Shown here: in pieces, positions 37,701 through 40,226 of the stretch
How positions within the stretch are numbered: position 1 is the first letter of the stretch
How the letters are laid out: each line of letters begins with the position of its first letter
Source: Lamellibrachia satsuma
Lineage: Eukaryota > Annelida > Polychaeta > Sabellida > Siboglinidae
Assembly (NCBI GenBank): GCA_033239005.1
Contig: BSQZ01000015.1
Location: forward strand, 10,433,501-10,497,500
DNA length: 64,000 nucleotides
Direction of reading: 5' to 3'
Notes under the pieces: generated by a model
Seen by the model: the letters and a program-made list of their open reading frames with translations, nothing else
Told to the model about the DNA's origin: nothing
The model's database searches: none
Position numbers and translations under genes: made by a program

Positions 37701-40201
37701 GGAAGTGTTGGAGGAATGGAAGGGGGCGTTCAAGAAGCACAGACTGAGAATGAACCTGGAGAAGACAGAAGTGATGTGAGTTGTACACCAGAGGCAGAGA
37801 GAGGAGTTGAACATCAGGTTGCAGGGTTGAGATTTAGCTGTCGCCCGGTCGCCAATTTGCCTTTGGGCGACTTAAATTTTTGACTACAGAGATACAGTAG
37901 CCCGGATGGCGACTCGAAATATTTACGGAGCTGCAATATTTTAGACCTAGCAAAAATAAACGGAATGTCAATAAACATCTCAGAAGTGTAGTCCTGGATA
38001 TATGTTAACCATAAATCGTATGTTTGTGACACGTTTGACATTGCAAGAAATGTTGTCAAACCGTTGCCGAAGCGATATCAATAGGGAGCATTCATTGTAG
38101 TGAGATTTAGCGGTCGCCCGGTCACCAATGGCGCCCAAAACTGGCTTCGGGCAACTTCAATTTTTGACTACAGAGATACAGTAGCCCGGGTGGCGACTCG
38201 AAATATTTACGGAGCTACAATATTTTAGACCTAGCAAAAATAAACGGAATGTCAATAAACATCTCAGAAGTGTAGTCCTGGATATATGTTAATCATAAAT
38301 CGTGTGTTTGTGACACATTTGACATTGCAAGAAATGTTGTCAAACCGTAGCCGAAGCGATATCAATAGGGAGCATTCATTGTATTTTTAATCAACCACAT
38401 CGACGCTCAACGTGTAACTGAACGGTCATTCTACATTGAAATAATAACCGGTCATGTTAATAGTCTTGCTGCCGCGTGGCACCACTTTTTTATATATACA
38501 AGTAAAATGCCCGTCCCCAGGATGGGATTACGTGTTAGTTTATACGTGACAATCATGATAGCAATGTTTACCAAAAGCCTCAGGCAATATGCCATCAATA
38601 CGCTCGAACGTATTACCGAAACAACCACGTCACACACGTGATGCAATAGTCCCATACTCGTTGAAAGTTCAAAATATAGAAGATCGTGTGGATACTTGTG
38701 TTGGTTGATGAATAGTAGAATATCTGCTTTCTACTGTCTTTTTATTGTGTATTGGTCTGCGACCTCGGGCCAATACATGGGTGCGTGCTTTCTACTATAA
38801 TAATATAAATCGCCCATATGGCGCTATGTACTCTCAAACGATTTACGTACCGAAGTATTCGCCGCAGCGCGCGTGGTTTCTGCGATTGTTGGAAGTTAAC
38901 GTTTCACGCAGTGAACATTTGATTTACCATAAAAACCACTAAGAATCCTTGATACAGGTGTATATGGGGTATTTCGAAAAAATAAAGGCGTTACGTTTCA
39001 TTAGTGGGGTCGTAGATCAATCCCTGATGGTTTGGCGCCTGAGGTGCAAGCCGTCTAGAAGAAAAACGTGAACGTGTTTATTTATAACCACATATAAACG
39101 TACATACATAAAAATATACGCTATCTCGATTTTAGTTAGATATATTATCTTCATGGTGAATTAATCGGGAGCTTGGTTAAAGTTTCTCTAGGCTAGGGTA
39201 AAATCAGGTCCCATAAAAATCAGCAAAACAGTTCAGTTCACAGGACCTTATGTCCTGTGACGCTTGGAGACTTTTCGCGAAGACTGTTGATGTACCATCC
39301 TAGGAAAGAAAAACAACCTGCCTTAAAAATAAATGTTTCAAAACTGTTTGTTTTTGACGTTTTTTATTTGTCGTTGATATTGTTCATACATTTTATCTTC
39401 AAAGTATTTACTTTCTATCATCAAAGTATTGAGTAGCAAGTGGGCTACCTAAGAAGCTGTCAGGCTACTTCACTTTGCAAGGTTGGTAGCCCGACTGGCT
39501 ACCTTGCATGACTTGCTAAATCTCACCCCTGAGGTTGGAAGGTAAGGAGATCAAGCAAGTGGATGGCTTTGTGTACCTTGGAAGAATGGTTATGGAGGAT
39601 GGGCATTCAGAGGTAGAAGTGCGACATCGGATACAAGTGGGAGCAAATGCTTGGAGAGAGGTAGAGGAAGTCATGTTGGACAGAAAATTTTTTAAAAAGC
39701 TGAAAGGGAAAGTCTTGAGAGCATGTGTTACACCGGCATGCCTGTATGGTCTATGATTGGTGAGAAGCAGGATGAGATGGGCAGGCCACTTGGTAAGGAT
39801 GGATGCAGGCAAACTAGCAAAGATAGCTGAGGTAGAACCACATCAAGGATGCAGGAAAAGGGGAAGGCCACAGCTGAGATGGGAGGACTGCATGAGAAGG
39901 GATATGAGAATATCGGGGGAGGATGAAAGATGGAGAGAGGGGGCGGCCGATAGATAACTATGGAAAGAAAGAACAGAAAGAGTGGCTCAACAAAACTTTA
40001 CCTGACCCTCACCCTTGTACAGCATGGATCAAGAAGGAACAGAACATGCAAGAAAACAACATTTCATTTAATACTTTCTAACAAAAACAAAATTAGTGAT
40101 TGAACAGCTGTAGACTGACCCTTTTCCAGCCTATATAGTGTGGCGCTCCTGTTCTCGCCCTGGTTCAGACGCAGGAGTCGGAGTTGTTGTGGTCGAGCCA
40201 T
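1042..40201 (-). CDS. AGL: Glycogen debranching enzyme, 5' two thirds (16 exon positions)
   Basis: Bifunctional cytosolic enzyme of glycogen breakdown: the N-terminal GH13-type domain moves maltotriosyl units and the C-terminal domain hydrolyses the alpha-1,6 branch glucose. Coding exons, minus strand in order: 40120-40201, 31936-32158, 29986-30547, 29717-29825, 29258-29381, 28777-28956, 28066-28205, 27301-27488, 27026-27149, 23350-23513, 21638-21739, one of 11511-11663/10546-10680/8147-8302, 7592-7733, 2884-3112, 1917-2182, 1042-1175. Using 11511-11663 the sum is 2922 nt, exactly 974 codons, and every junction phase matches. Seen GH13 signatures: LNHTANE (region I), GVRLDNCHS (nucleophile Asp), VIAELF (acid/base Glu), THDNE (third acid). 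Colinear with vertebrate AGL from its N-terminus to just after the NDLGHP..N.R.GDW motif. The remainder, including the glucosidase catalytic domain, lies left of base 1. Introns reach 9-10 kb and are packed with transposons and minisatellites. Identification is secure; use of the triplicated exon is inferred. Confidence 0.95.
1270..1453. repeat. 19-bp tandem repeat
   Basis: About ten units of a 19-bp motif, consensus ATGTAGTCATCATTATGCC, with G/A and T/C variants. Intronic to AGL. Confidence 0.9.
1917..2182 (-). CDS. AGL: AGL exon 15
   Basis: Acceptor AAG at 2183-2185, donor GTGAGC after 1917. Takes one base to complete the Lys codon begun in exon 14 and leaves in phase 1. Encodes the [28 protein letters not shown] and acidic CEESDDG segments, colinear with the central domain of vertebrate AGL. 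Confidence 0.92.
2280..2412. repeat. 26-bp tandem repeat
   Basis: About five units of AGCAGATGACATGTCACTGT plus CAGTAA, begun about 100 bases from the acceptor of AGL exon 15. Between this array and exon 14 (2413-2883) I see only unique intron sequence. Confidence 0.85.
2884..3112 (-). CDS. AGL: AGL exon 14
   Basis: Acceptor GTTGCATCAG ends at 3113, donor GTCAGT follows 2884. Enters in phase 1 (GGT from G plus GT) and leaves in phase 2. Encodes [41 protein letters not shown] and [11 protein letters not shown], each matching the vertebrate AGL central-domain order PGKIEEV, NGTPDITVEIREHI, LNESKIVK and SPGSVIIF. The first ~59 bases plus the acceptor are the source of the 75-bp minisatellite upstream. 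Confidence 0.93.
3113..3290 (-). repeat. 75-bp units copied from AGL exon 14 start (proximal block)
   Basis: Two full units and a partial one immediately upstream of exon 14, each holding a copy of the exon's first ~59 bases and the 16-base acceptor segment ending in CACCAG. They are in frame with exon 14. The unit beginning at 3262 keeps CACCAG followed by a phase-compatible AC, so splicing there would extend exon 14 by exactly 150 nt (50 codons). The middle unit reads CACCAAG and would break the frame if used as an acceptor. Confidence 0.88.
3300..3645. other. Intron sequence without recognised feature
   Basis: AT-rich AGL intron between the proximal 75-bp units and the 53-bp array. No coding or repeat structure seen. 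Confidence 0.5.
3655..4085. repeat. 53-bp tandem repeat
   Basis: About eight units with core GAGTCAACTGTGTCCACTCT, then CAACATCGYAACACTTCCTC. The rightmost unit runs into the hAT C-terminal fossil: its minus-strand reading ends [14 protein letters not shown], so the array seems to have expanded from the transposase gene's 3' end. Confidence 0.88.
4090..4495 (-). pseudogene. hAT transposase dimerisation-domain fossil
   Basis: One minus-strand frame carries [20 protein letters not shown] and [12 protein letters not shown]; after a frameshift near 4350 another frame continues [13 protein letters not shown] and [15 protein letters not shown]. The order (alternating hydrophobic helix, WPER-like motif, K..LR.KL..D.L, LL.ISLNGP) is that of the C-terminal dimerisation region of hAT transposases and their domesticated relatives. 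The 28-bp array abuts its 5' side and the 53-bp array its 3' side. Confidence 0.7.
4493..5990. repeat. 28-bp minisatellite, about 53 copies
   Basis: Unit CTCCAAGATGGTCTGTGGCA plus CCTCTTCC, with AAG/AAC and GGCACC/GGCATC variants. 28 is 1 modulo 3 and no unit contains a stop in any phase, so all six frames stay open for hundreds of codons; these ORFs are not genes. Higher-order structure is visible: the variant block with GTCTGTACC and CCTCTATC starts at 4641, 5201 and 5453, spaced 560 (20 units) and 252 (9 units). Located in the AGL intron 3113-7591. Confidence 0.95.
5991..6234. other. Spacer between minisatellites
   Basis: Unique sequence between the 28-bp and 75-bp arrays. No feature recognised. 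Confidence 0.5.
6235..7295 (-). repeat. 75-bp minisatellite derived from AGL exon 14 and its acceptor (distal block)
   Basis: About fourteen units; two are shortened by 3 bp. On the minus strand each reads as 25 codons: [16 protein letters not shown], then VVAPGLIEE. The start of exon 14 reads [17 protein letters not shown] and its acceptor lies where the array encodes VVAP, so each unit carries intron end, AG and exon start. A 300-codon open frame crosses 7224-6322. No donor is evident inside a unit, so the block is probably intronic. Confidence 0.92.
7592..7733 (-). CDS. AGL: AGL exon 13
   Basis: Acceptor CACTAG before 7733, donor GTACGT after 7592; phase 0 in, phase 1 out. Encodes [18 protein letters not shown] and [11 protein letters not shown], matching the [15 protein letters not shown] segment of vertebrate AGL. 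Confidence 0.93.
7838..7905. repeat. GT/GC-rich microsatellite
   Basis: Alternating purine-pyrimidine tract (GTGTGCGCGTGCGC and similar) in an AGL intron. Confidence 0.8.
8147..8302 (-). CDS. AGL: AGL exon 12, copy c (156 nt)
   Basis: Acceptor ACTTCTAG before 8302, donor GTGAGT after 8147; phase 0 at both ends, 52 codons, the same length as the single vertebrate segment. Contains [21 protein letters not shown] and KNGYAQ. It aligns with copies a and b at a Trp, the LN.LH block and the closing Gly-aromatic-x-Gln. It is the copy closest to exon 13. Confidence 0.85.
8695..9540. mobile_element. hAT-type element, copy 1 (left end eroded)
   Basis: Colinear with the hAT copy at 12321-16656: GATTCGACGAATGTTGT near 8812, TTTGTTACG near 8871, CTACTGTATTGTCGAG near 8930, a shared AT-rich 3' part with ATATTTAAAATAAA, and GACTGGCAAAATTTAATTTC near the right end. 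The right terminus CTGGCTAAGGGCCTG at 9526-9540 is the inverted complement of the CAGGCCCTTAGCCAG left terminus of copy 2. No matching left terminus was found. Confidence 0.7.
9541..10129. other. Intron sequence without recognised feature
   Basis: AT-rich intron between the hAT fragment and the G/T-rich array. Short ORFs only. Confidence 0.5.
10130..10515. repeat. G/T-rich minisatellite
   Basis: Variable units of about 18-22 bp built on GTGTGGGGGGTGCTGAGTG. On the AGL sense strand it is C/A-rich and lies about 30 bases beyond the donor of exon 12b. The apparent His/Thr/Pro-rich ORFs are by-products. Confidence 0.9.
10546..10680 (-). CDS. AGL: AGL exon 12, copy b (135 nt)
   Basis: Acceptor TTCTGCTTACAG before 10680, donor GTAGGT after 10546; phase 0 at both ends, 45 codons. 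Encodes [27 protein letters not shown] and GTGFNQ, homologous to copies a and c and to the SVVSEERFY..W segment of vertebrate AGL but seven codons shorter. Splice sites and frame are intact, which argues against a dead copy. Confidence 0.82.
11333..11503. repeat. 23-bp tandem repeat beside a splice donor
   Basis: About seven and a half units of GACATGAACACATAGGTGTG plus AAT. The array begins within about ten bases of the donor of AGL exon 12a, so exon 12a reads into it if unspliced. Confidence 0.92.
11511..11663 (-). CDS. AGL: AGL exon 12, copy a (153 nt)
   Basis: Acceptor TTCTTGCAG before 11663, donor GTGAGT after 11511; phase 0 at both ends, 51 codons. Encodes [36 protein letters not shown] and NAGFNQ, the copy closest to the single vertebrate exon. 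The first of three tandem copies lying between exon 11 (21638-21739) and exon 13 (7592-7733). Confidence 0.9.
11664..12320. other. Intron sequence without recognised feature
   Basis: Unique intron between exon 12a and the hAT element. The last dozen bases (CATAGGCCCCAGA) resemble the 40-bp minisatellite unit into which the hAT inserted. Confidence 0.5.
12492..12679 (+). repeat. 5' LTR (188 bp)
   Basis: Starts TAGAGAACATTATAACCGG and ends TTCTTATTTA; repeated at 15151-15338 with five transitions. Contains TTTAATAAAG, a possible polyadenylation signal. Confidence 0.92.
12695..13369 (+). CDS. Gag-like protein of the LTR element
   Basis: A 224-codon ORF from the ATG at 12695. The N-terminus has a Cys2His2-like arrangement (CPIEDC then H-x3-H about 20 residues later). 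The body is a helical capsid-like region with [18 protein letters not shown] and [19 protein letters not shown]. It stops at a TGA 16 nt after the 5' LTR distance would put a primer site: TGGCGCC at 12696 overlaps the start codon and looks like the core of a tRNA primer-binding site. GC-rich compared with its surroundings. Confidence 0.8.
   Translation: MAPVNVECPIEDCDYTATHAEAAVVAAMLSVHATVHVAVPRALGVNTKMEKLKRPSVALAGTGEAWSYFITRWGEYKTGTKLVGPDIVAQLLECCEEELRKDLTCTAGKSLMSSDEKDVLTAMKALAIRAENTMIAQVALPNMRQGHEEPIRSFYARIKGQADTCKYEMKCTKTECEQVNDFTEEIIRNVIARGIADQEIQLDLLGEKNQDMPLKYMIEYIEAA
13378..13497 (+). pseudogene. Retropepsin remnant of the LTR element
   Basis: The frame after the gag stop reads [19 protein letters not shown] and [13 protein letters not shown], like the C-terminal half of a gypsy-type aspartic protease (AAN...I.ILGA). 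The catalytic DTG half is missing, and the sequence jumps directly to the pre-integrase region, marking the internal deletion that removed RT and RNase H. Confidence 0.6.
13502..15130 (+). CDS. Integrase region of the LTR element
   Basis: About 540 codons. Seen in order: a zinc-binding HHCC-type domain (HAAHQG...C..C), then the rve core with [15 protein letters not shown] and [10 protein letters not shown] giving two Asp residues, and the third acid in [10 protein letters not shown]; then a C-terminal [20 protein letters not shown] module typical of gypsy integrases, and a Pro/Thr-rich tail. The start is uncertain because the ORF would normally continue from RT/RNase H. The frame is intact. 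Confidence 0.88.
   Translation: MALGDDDDVEEDNLTWCAAGLESLRSVNWDRVMEATSSDVDMHTLEEMATDGIPDSKIEMPETIRQYRENITSTDGVILYKDRVFIPPSLRGEILSTLHAAHQGVSMMTACAESAVFWPGISADISTTRKNCEHCHRMAPSQPGAPPIPPIPVVYPFQAVCSDFFVHRGVNYLVTVDRYSNWPIISQSTGGATGLIDHLRRAFVTYGTPEELASDGGPEFTSTETRSFLHRWGVHHRLSSVAFPHSNCRAEIEVKTMKRLITDNTGPKGELDTDAVQIAILQNRNTPDPKTKISPAMCVFGRPIRDFIPIIPGKYRPHETWRETLKAREEALRKCHIRTAETWAEHTKRLPPLAVGDFVRVQNQTGPHPNKWDKTGSIVEVRQHDQYAIKIDGSGRVTLRNRKFLRKFSPVYYDRPPTRSIYDDLATRVTVPTPVVTPQLPDLYNDPATPATQTGHTPPPTLTSARMLQHKTTPAAVTPTTPGRDTPKRATLQTPPPAPATPSETTSTSNWSTTIHQSDQRAYLAQGLFHGIVNKHLSAFIQ
15151..15338 (+). repeat. 3' LTR (188 bp)
   Basis: Same ends as the 5' LTR. It contains CpG at two sites where the 5' copy has CpA, consistent with deamination after insertion. 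Confidence 0.92.
15563..15769 (+). pseudogene. hAT transposase N-terminus-like ORF
   Basis: 68 codons starting [17 protein letters not shown], followed by a Ser/Thr/Pro/Glu-rich stretch. The start resembles the 'TIDSFF' opening of TTF/BED-type hAT transposases. The catalytic body is missing. The matching part of copy 1 (8866-8940) has no ORF. Confidence 0.5.
16657..16879. repeat. 40-bp minisatellite, left part
   Basis: Five to six units with core ACAACATGTCAGCCCCATAC and ATGGGCCCCCAGGCACCCCT. The array is interrupted at ...ACATGTC by the LINE that starts at 16880 and resumes at 20871. Confidence 0.93.
17095..18441 (-). CDS. LINE reverse transcriptase (C-terminal part of ORF2)
   Basis: 448 codons. 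RT motifs in order: [61 protein letters not shown], the catalytic LFADDCLLY, and [16 protein letters not shown] of the thumb, then a C-terminal [11 protein letters not shown] region ending in a SIRLWN motif. It joins the endonuclease half after a small frameshift. The ATG start is within the original ORF2, not a true start. Confidence 0.92.
   Translation of the reverse strand: MPVDWKHAWVIPVYKKGDRGSPSNYRPISLTSISCKTLQHIIHSNFMDHLENLNILTDYQHGFRKRRSCETQLIQTVDDLVKGLHDAGQIDAVLLDFSKAFDKVSHPNLAAKLRHYGMRGNTLDWIQNFLSNRTQEVVLEGKRSFTAAVTSGVPQGTVLGPILFLCYINDLPDQVSSTARLFADDCLLYRNINATADADTLQDDIDRLQKWEADWLMEFNQDKCEIIRITNRRKKKVVSCYSIHGKAIKEVTGAKYIGVTIDRKLTWNDHIDNITKKANNTRAFLQRNISSCPQAIKSRCYQTFVRPIVEYASTVWDPSTKKYTKAVENVQRQAARFVMNDYRRRSSVGNMLESLEWKSLERRRADAKLMMLYRINHKLVDVTTKSLAAAPTCTRGSTYRFYQTFTRIDAYKSSFFPSSIRLWNNSTHKLVSQPSVERFRQCLPTMPT
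18452..19927 (-). CDS. LINE endonuclease (N-terminal part of ORF2)
   Basis: 491 codons. APE-type endonuclease: [55 protein letters not shown], and [11 protein letters not shown] with the closing SDHD signature. The linker contains [19 protein letters not shown] and [14 protein letters not shown], the usual pre-RT motif. The frame ends at 18452 because of a 7-bp TTGATCA insertion that forms an inverted repeat with the following TTGATCAAGGC. Confidence 0.92.
   Translation of the reverse strand: MSQMPRKHWKSNISLLNVNTQSISTKKLEFQYMVEDAKPDIIIACETWLKPNINSNEFMPPGYDPPFRNDRADGYGGVMIAIKTGLVAERISIMSPCEMVGVKIQTAQPHPLVVLGVYRPTDNNSDYTNCMCDAISSIARKFPNSPLWIAGDTNLPDVNWQTNTISKHQYTKQINELFIDTFAMLGLSQMVTFPTRLHNTLDVFLTNRPSLVNRCEPIPGVSDHDAAVYVNSDIVPKRQRPVQRKIHIWKKADTEMIKKDLAAFAEEMQTRYNPETPVETLWALFTAKCQSVLANHVPTKLSSQRYNQPWANGKIRNLSRKKKKCYKKAQRTKSDQDIAKYRATKKLVQSECCKAYYQYINSMIGESNQNGGNLKKFWSFIKSKKSDNNGVAPLKKNGIVHSDSQTKADILNTQFSSVFTKGGKINVLNLGTCKYSVLPDITVCETGVRKLLEAVKPHKATGPDAIPARLLKDYAAEIAPVLTLIYALIIP
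19989..20290. repeat. Tandem duplication in the LINE 5' leader
   Basis: A segment starting AAAACAAAATTACGGAATAA at 19991 recurs at about 20160 (period about 168 bp), with few differences; within it TTTTAATAAATAAATAAATA is repeated as well. Confidence 0.85.
20871..21404. repeat. 40-bp minisatellite, right part
   Basis: About thirteen units of the array seen at 16657-16879; the last units are 39 bp (one C fewer). 40 is 1 modulo 3, so all plus frames are open, giving meaningless Pro/His-rich ORFs. Confidence 0.95.
21638..21739 (-). CDS. AGL: AGL exon 11
   Basis: Acceptor TTTATAG before 21739, donor GTAAGT after 21638; 34 codons, phase 0-0. Encodes [20 protein letters not shown], matching the MACCASGSTRGYDELVPH segment of vertebrate AGL. 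Confidence 0.93.
21807..22667 (+). mobile_element. piggyBac-like element, decayed
   Basis: TTAA at 21807 is followed by CTCTTTCTATTCC; the other end is GGGATAAAAAGAG followed by TTGA, i.e. imperfect inverted repeats flanked by TTAA/TTGA, the piggyBac target site. A second copy of the terminal motif (CCCTTTCTATCCCAACTAC) lies 30 bases inside the left end. An ATG at 22018 opens 49 acidic codons (FSDDSDAIL), and the next segment contains DCDFEGF, like the acidic N-terminus of piggyBac transposases. No catalytic core remains. Confidence 0.6.
22690..23070. repeat. 23-25-bp tandem repeat
   Basis: About fifteen degenerate units of AACCAACTCACTGAACCCTG plus CAT. Intronic, upstream... on the AGL sense strand it follows exon 10. 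Confidence 0.85.
23350..23513 (-). CDS. AGL: AGL exon 10
   Basis: Acceptor GTGTAG before 23513, donor GTGAGA after 23350; phase 1 in, phase 0 out. Encodes [15 protein letters not shown] and [16 protein letters not shown], where THDNE holds the third GH13 catalytic acid of the transferase domain. Confidence 0.94.
23660..24700 (-). pseudogene. RTE-like LINE reverse transcriptase fragment
   Basis: Minus-strand readings in several frames give [19 protein letters not shown] (RT palm), then [32 protein letters not shown], and near the end [18 protein letters not shown], in the same order as the plus-strand copy at 34790-40010. Frameshifts and stops show it is dead. The plus-strand Ser/Phe/Pro-rich ORFs of up to 212 codons over this span are antisense shadows. 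Confidence 0.8.
24945..25190. repeat. 50-bp tandem repeat
   Basis: Five units of GTCGATCGATTGTAGTTCGC then GAGRAGGCGGCTACAATAGT and TAAAGAGACG. Confidence 0.92.
25617..25755. repeat. 26-bp tandem repeat
   Basis: Five to six units of AACCAGCTTGGGATCTAACG plus ACTGGC. Confidence 0.93.
25765..26490 (+). repeat. Array of splice-donor-like units
   Basis: Irregular units of about 22-46 bp alternating GTGCCATAAGTRTTAC and AAGGTAAGT. I count 17 exact copies of the nonamer AAGGTAAGT, the metazoan 5' splice-site consensus, on the plus strand, i.e. antisense to AGL. Confidence 0.9.
27026..27149 (-). CDS. AGL: AGL exon 9
   Basis: Acceptor TCGGCAG before 27149, donor GTCAGT after 27026; phase 0 in, phase 1 out. 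Encodes [20 protein letters not shown], with the GH13 acid/base Glu, and [12 protein letters not shown]. Confidence 0.95.
27301..27488 (-). CDS. AGL: AGL exon 8
   Basis: Acceptor TTGCTAG before 27488, donor GTACTG after 27301; phase 1 in, phase 0 out. Encodes [31 protein letters not shown] and [16 protein letters not shown], the last with the GH13 nucleophile Asp. Confidence 0.95.
27595..27970. repeat. 27-bp tandem repeat
   Basis: About thirteen units of CAGCTACATGAGCACCCACA plus CCCACCC. The period is a multiple of three, so open frames result on both strands; not coding. Confidence 0.92.
28066..28205 (-). CDS. AGL: AGL exon 7
   Basis: Acceptor TGTTTCAG before 28205, donor GTCAGT after 28066; phase 2 in, phase 1 out. 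Encodes [18 protein letters not shown] and [19 protein letters not shown], matching the MAHNGWVMGDDPLRNFAEP block of vertebrate AGL. Confidence 0.94.
28777..28956 (-). CDS. AGL: AGL exon 6
   Basis: Acceptor GCTTCTTCAG before 28956, donor GTGAGT after 28777; phase 2 in and out. Encodes [17 protein letters not shown] and [14 protein letters not shown], colinear with [20 protein letters not shown] and GPKLGPVTRKHPLV of vertebrate AGL. Confidence 0.9.
29258..29381 (-). CDS. AGL: AGL exon 5
   Basis: Acceptor TTGGTAG before 29381, donor GTTTGT after 29258; phase 1 in, phase 2 out. Encodes [20 protein letters not shown], matching LTIIQDPEYRR of vertebrate AGL. GTTTGT is a non-consensus donor, but the join into exon 6 keeps frame and homology. 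Confidence 0.88.
29717..29825 (-). CDS. AGL: AGL exon 4
   Basis: Acceptor GTTTTTAG before 29825, donor GTATGT after 29717; phase 0 in, phase 1 out. Encodes [16 protein letters not shown], matching IFPKLKLWEFFQVDVN of vertebrate AGL. Confidence 0.92.
29986..30547 (-). CDS. AGL: AGL exon 3
   Basis: Acceptor GATTGCAG before 30547, donor GTGAGT after 29986; phase 2 in, phase 0 out; the largest exon (562 nt). Encodes [45 protein letters not shown] (GH13 region I) and [18 protein letters not shown]. Confidence 0.96.
30548..31200. other. AGL intron, nothing recognised
   Basis: AT-rich unique sequence between exon 3 and the TA-rich hairpin region. Confidence 0.5.
31208..31815. repeat. TA microsatellites within a duplicated, partly palindromic segment
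   Basis: TA tracts at about 31208-31232, 31531-31565, 31624-31646 and 31698-31784. The segment TATGAAACTTATAAGTATAC, AAGTGTGAGTATAAAACACC occurs twice (near 31570 and 31650), and its end recurs inverted at 31785-31812 (TTGGTGTTTTATACTCACAC), giving a long potential hairpin. Confidence 0.88.
31936..32158 (-). CDS. AGL: AGL exon 2
   Basis: Acceptor GTCTCAG before 32158, donor GTATAC after 31936; phase 1 in, phase 2 out. Encodes [19 protein letters not shown] and [13 protein letters not shown], matching FRLGPTLQG and SGSFQYYF of vertebrate AGL. The join to exon 1 regenerates LEKG before W. Confidence 0.93.
32170..33005. other. AGL intron 1, left part, nothing recognised
   Basis: AT-rich unique sequence, no coding homology seen. 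Confidence 0.5.
33010..34060 (-). pseudogene. DUF7869-like mobile-element gene, decayed
   Basis: In minus-strand order: [20 protein letters not shown] and NLHQHNK (zinc-knuckle-like PKKDxCdxC block, 34020-33880), [20 protein letters not shown] and [15 protein letters not shown] (33820-33730), [12 protein letters not shown] (33510-33470), and [20 protein letters not shown] with [12 protein letters not shown] (33150-33020). This order is that of a widespread invertebrate family containing the DUF7869 domain, thought to be mobile-element encoded. Frameshifts and an in-frame stop break it. It lies in AGL intron 1, same strand as AGL. The family name is from memory and is moderately certain; the decay is visible. 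Confidence 0.65.
34985..35363 (+). mobile_element. L2/SINE-type 3' tail inserted in the RTE-like LINE
   Basis: AT-rich block ending TGTAAAGCGCTACGAACAAT, then GGATCTGGCGCTATATGAAA and TAAAATGTATTATTATTATT. This kind of end, 'AAGCGC..GGCGCTATATAAAT' followed by (ATT)n, is shared by L2-clade LINEs and SINEs that borrow their tail. The endonuclease reading of the host LINE resumes directly after the ATT run. Confidence 0.6.
36803..37675. mobile_element. pogo/Tigger-like MITE
   Basis: Termini CAGCCATGCCTCATTATTAC and GTTATAACAAGGCTCGACTG are inverted repeats, continuing inward as GGATATAACGCGGTCAGTCG and GGTGGTCGGGGTCCACGATT-type sequence; TA flanks both ends. The insertion falls just after the YADDLAI codons of the RTE-like LINE; removing it with one TA rejoins the LINE frame. 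No transposase seen. Confidence 0.85.
37822..39531. mobile_element. hAT-type non-autonomous element with 6-bp target duplication
   Basis: Termini CAGGGTTGAGATTTAGC and GCTAAATCTCACCCCTG form inverted repeats. AGGTTG directly flanks both ends, and one copy of it joins the two sides of the RTE-like LINE in frame (NIR-LEGKE). The left end is duplicated in tandem: 37826-38100 recurs at about 38101-38385 with few changes. Inner parts include GTCGCCCGGTCGCC-like subterminal repeats. No transposase ORF. Confidence 0.85.
40120..40201 (-). CDS. AGL: AGL exon 1 (start codon)
   Basis: ATG at 40201-40199, 27 codons plus one base, donor GTCAGT after 40120. Encodes [18 protein letters not shown] and LYRLEK, resembling the N-terminus of vertebrate AGL (I.LL.LN....L..TLFRLEQG). 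Joining to exon 2 in phase 1 gives [20 protein letters not shown] at 40221-40226 could be the acceptor of this exon if a non-coding first exon lies upstream. Confidence 0.88.
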
Positions 40202-40226
40202 GCTTCAAACAGTCCTTGATCTGCAG

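Larger units (their letters stand above)
34790..40010 (+). mobile_element. RTE-like LINE, split by three later insertions
   Basis: Plus-strand pieces in order: [18 protein letters not shown] (endonuclease start, 34810), [20 protein letters not shown] (35370), [11 protein letters not shown] and ELDLLIVRK (endonuclease, 35570-35770), [40 protein letters not shown] (36620), YADDLAI (36778), then [37 protein letters not shown] (39543) and [15 protein letters not shown] (39860). RT blocks between 36710 and 36775 and between 39756 and 39757 are deleted. Interruptions: 34985-35363, 36803-37675 and 37822-39531. Antisense ORFs over this span (e.g. 35669-36373) are shadows. Confidence 0.85.
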
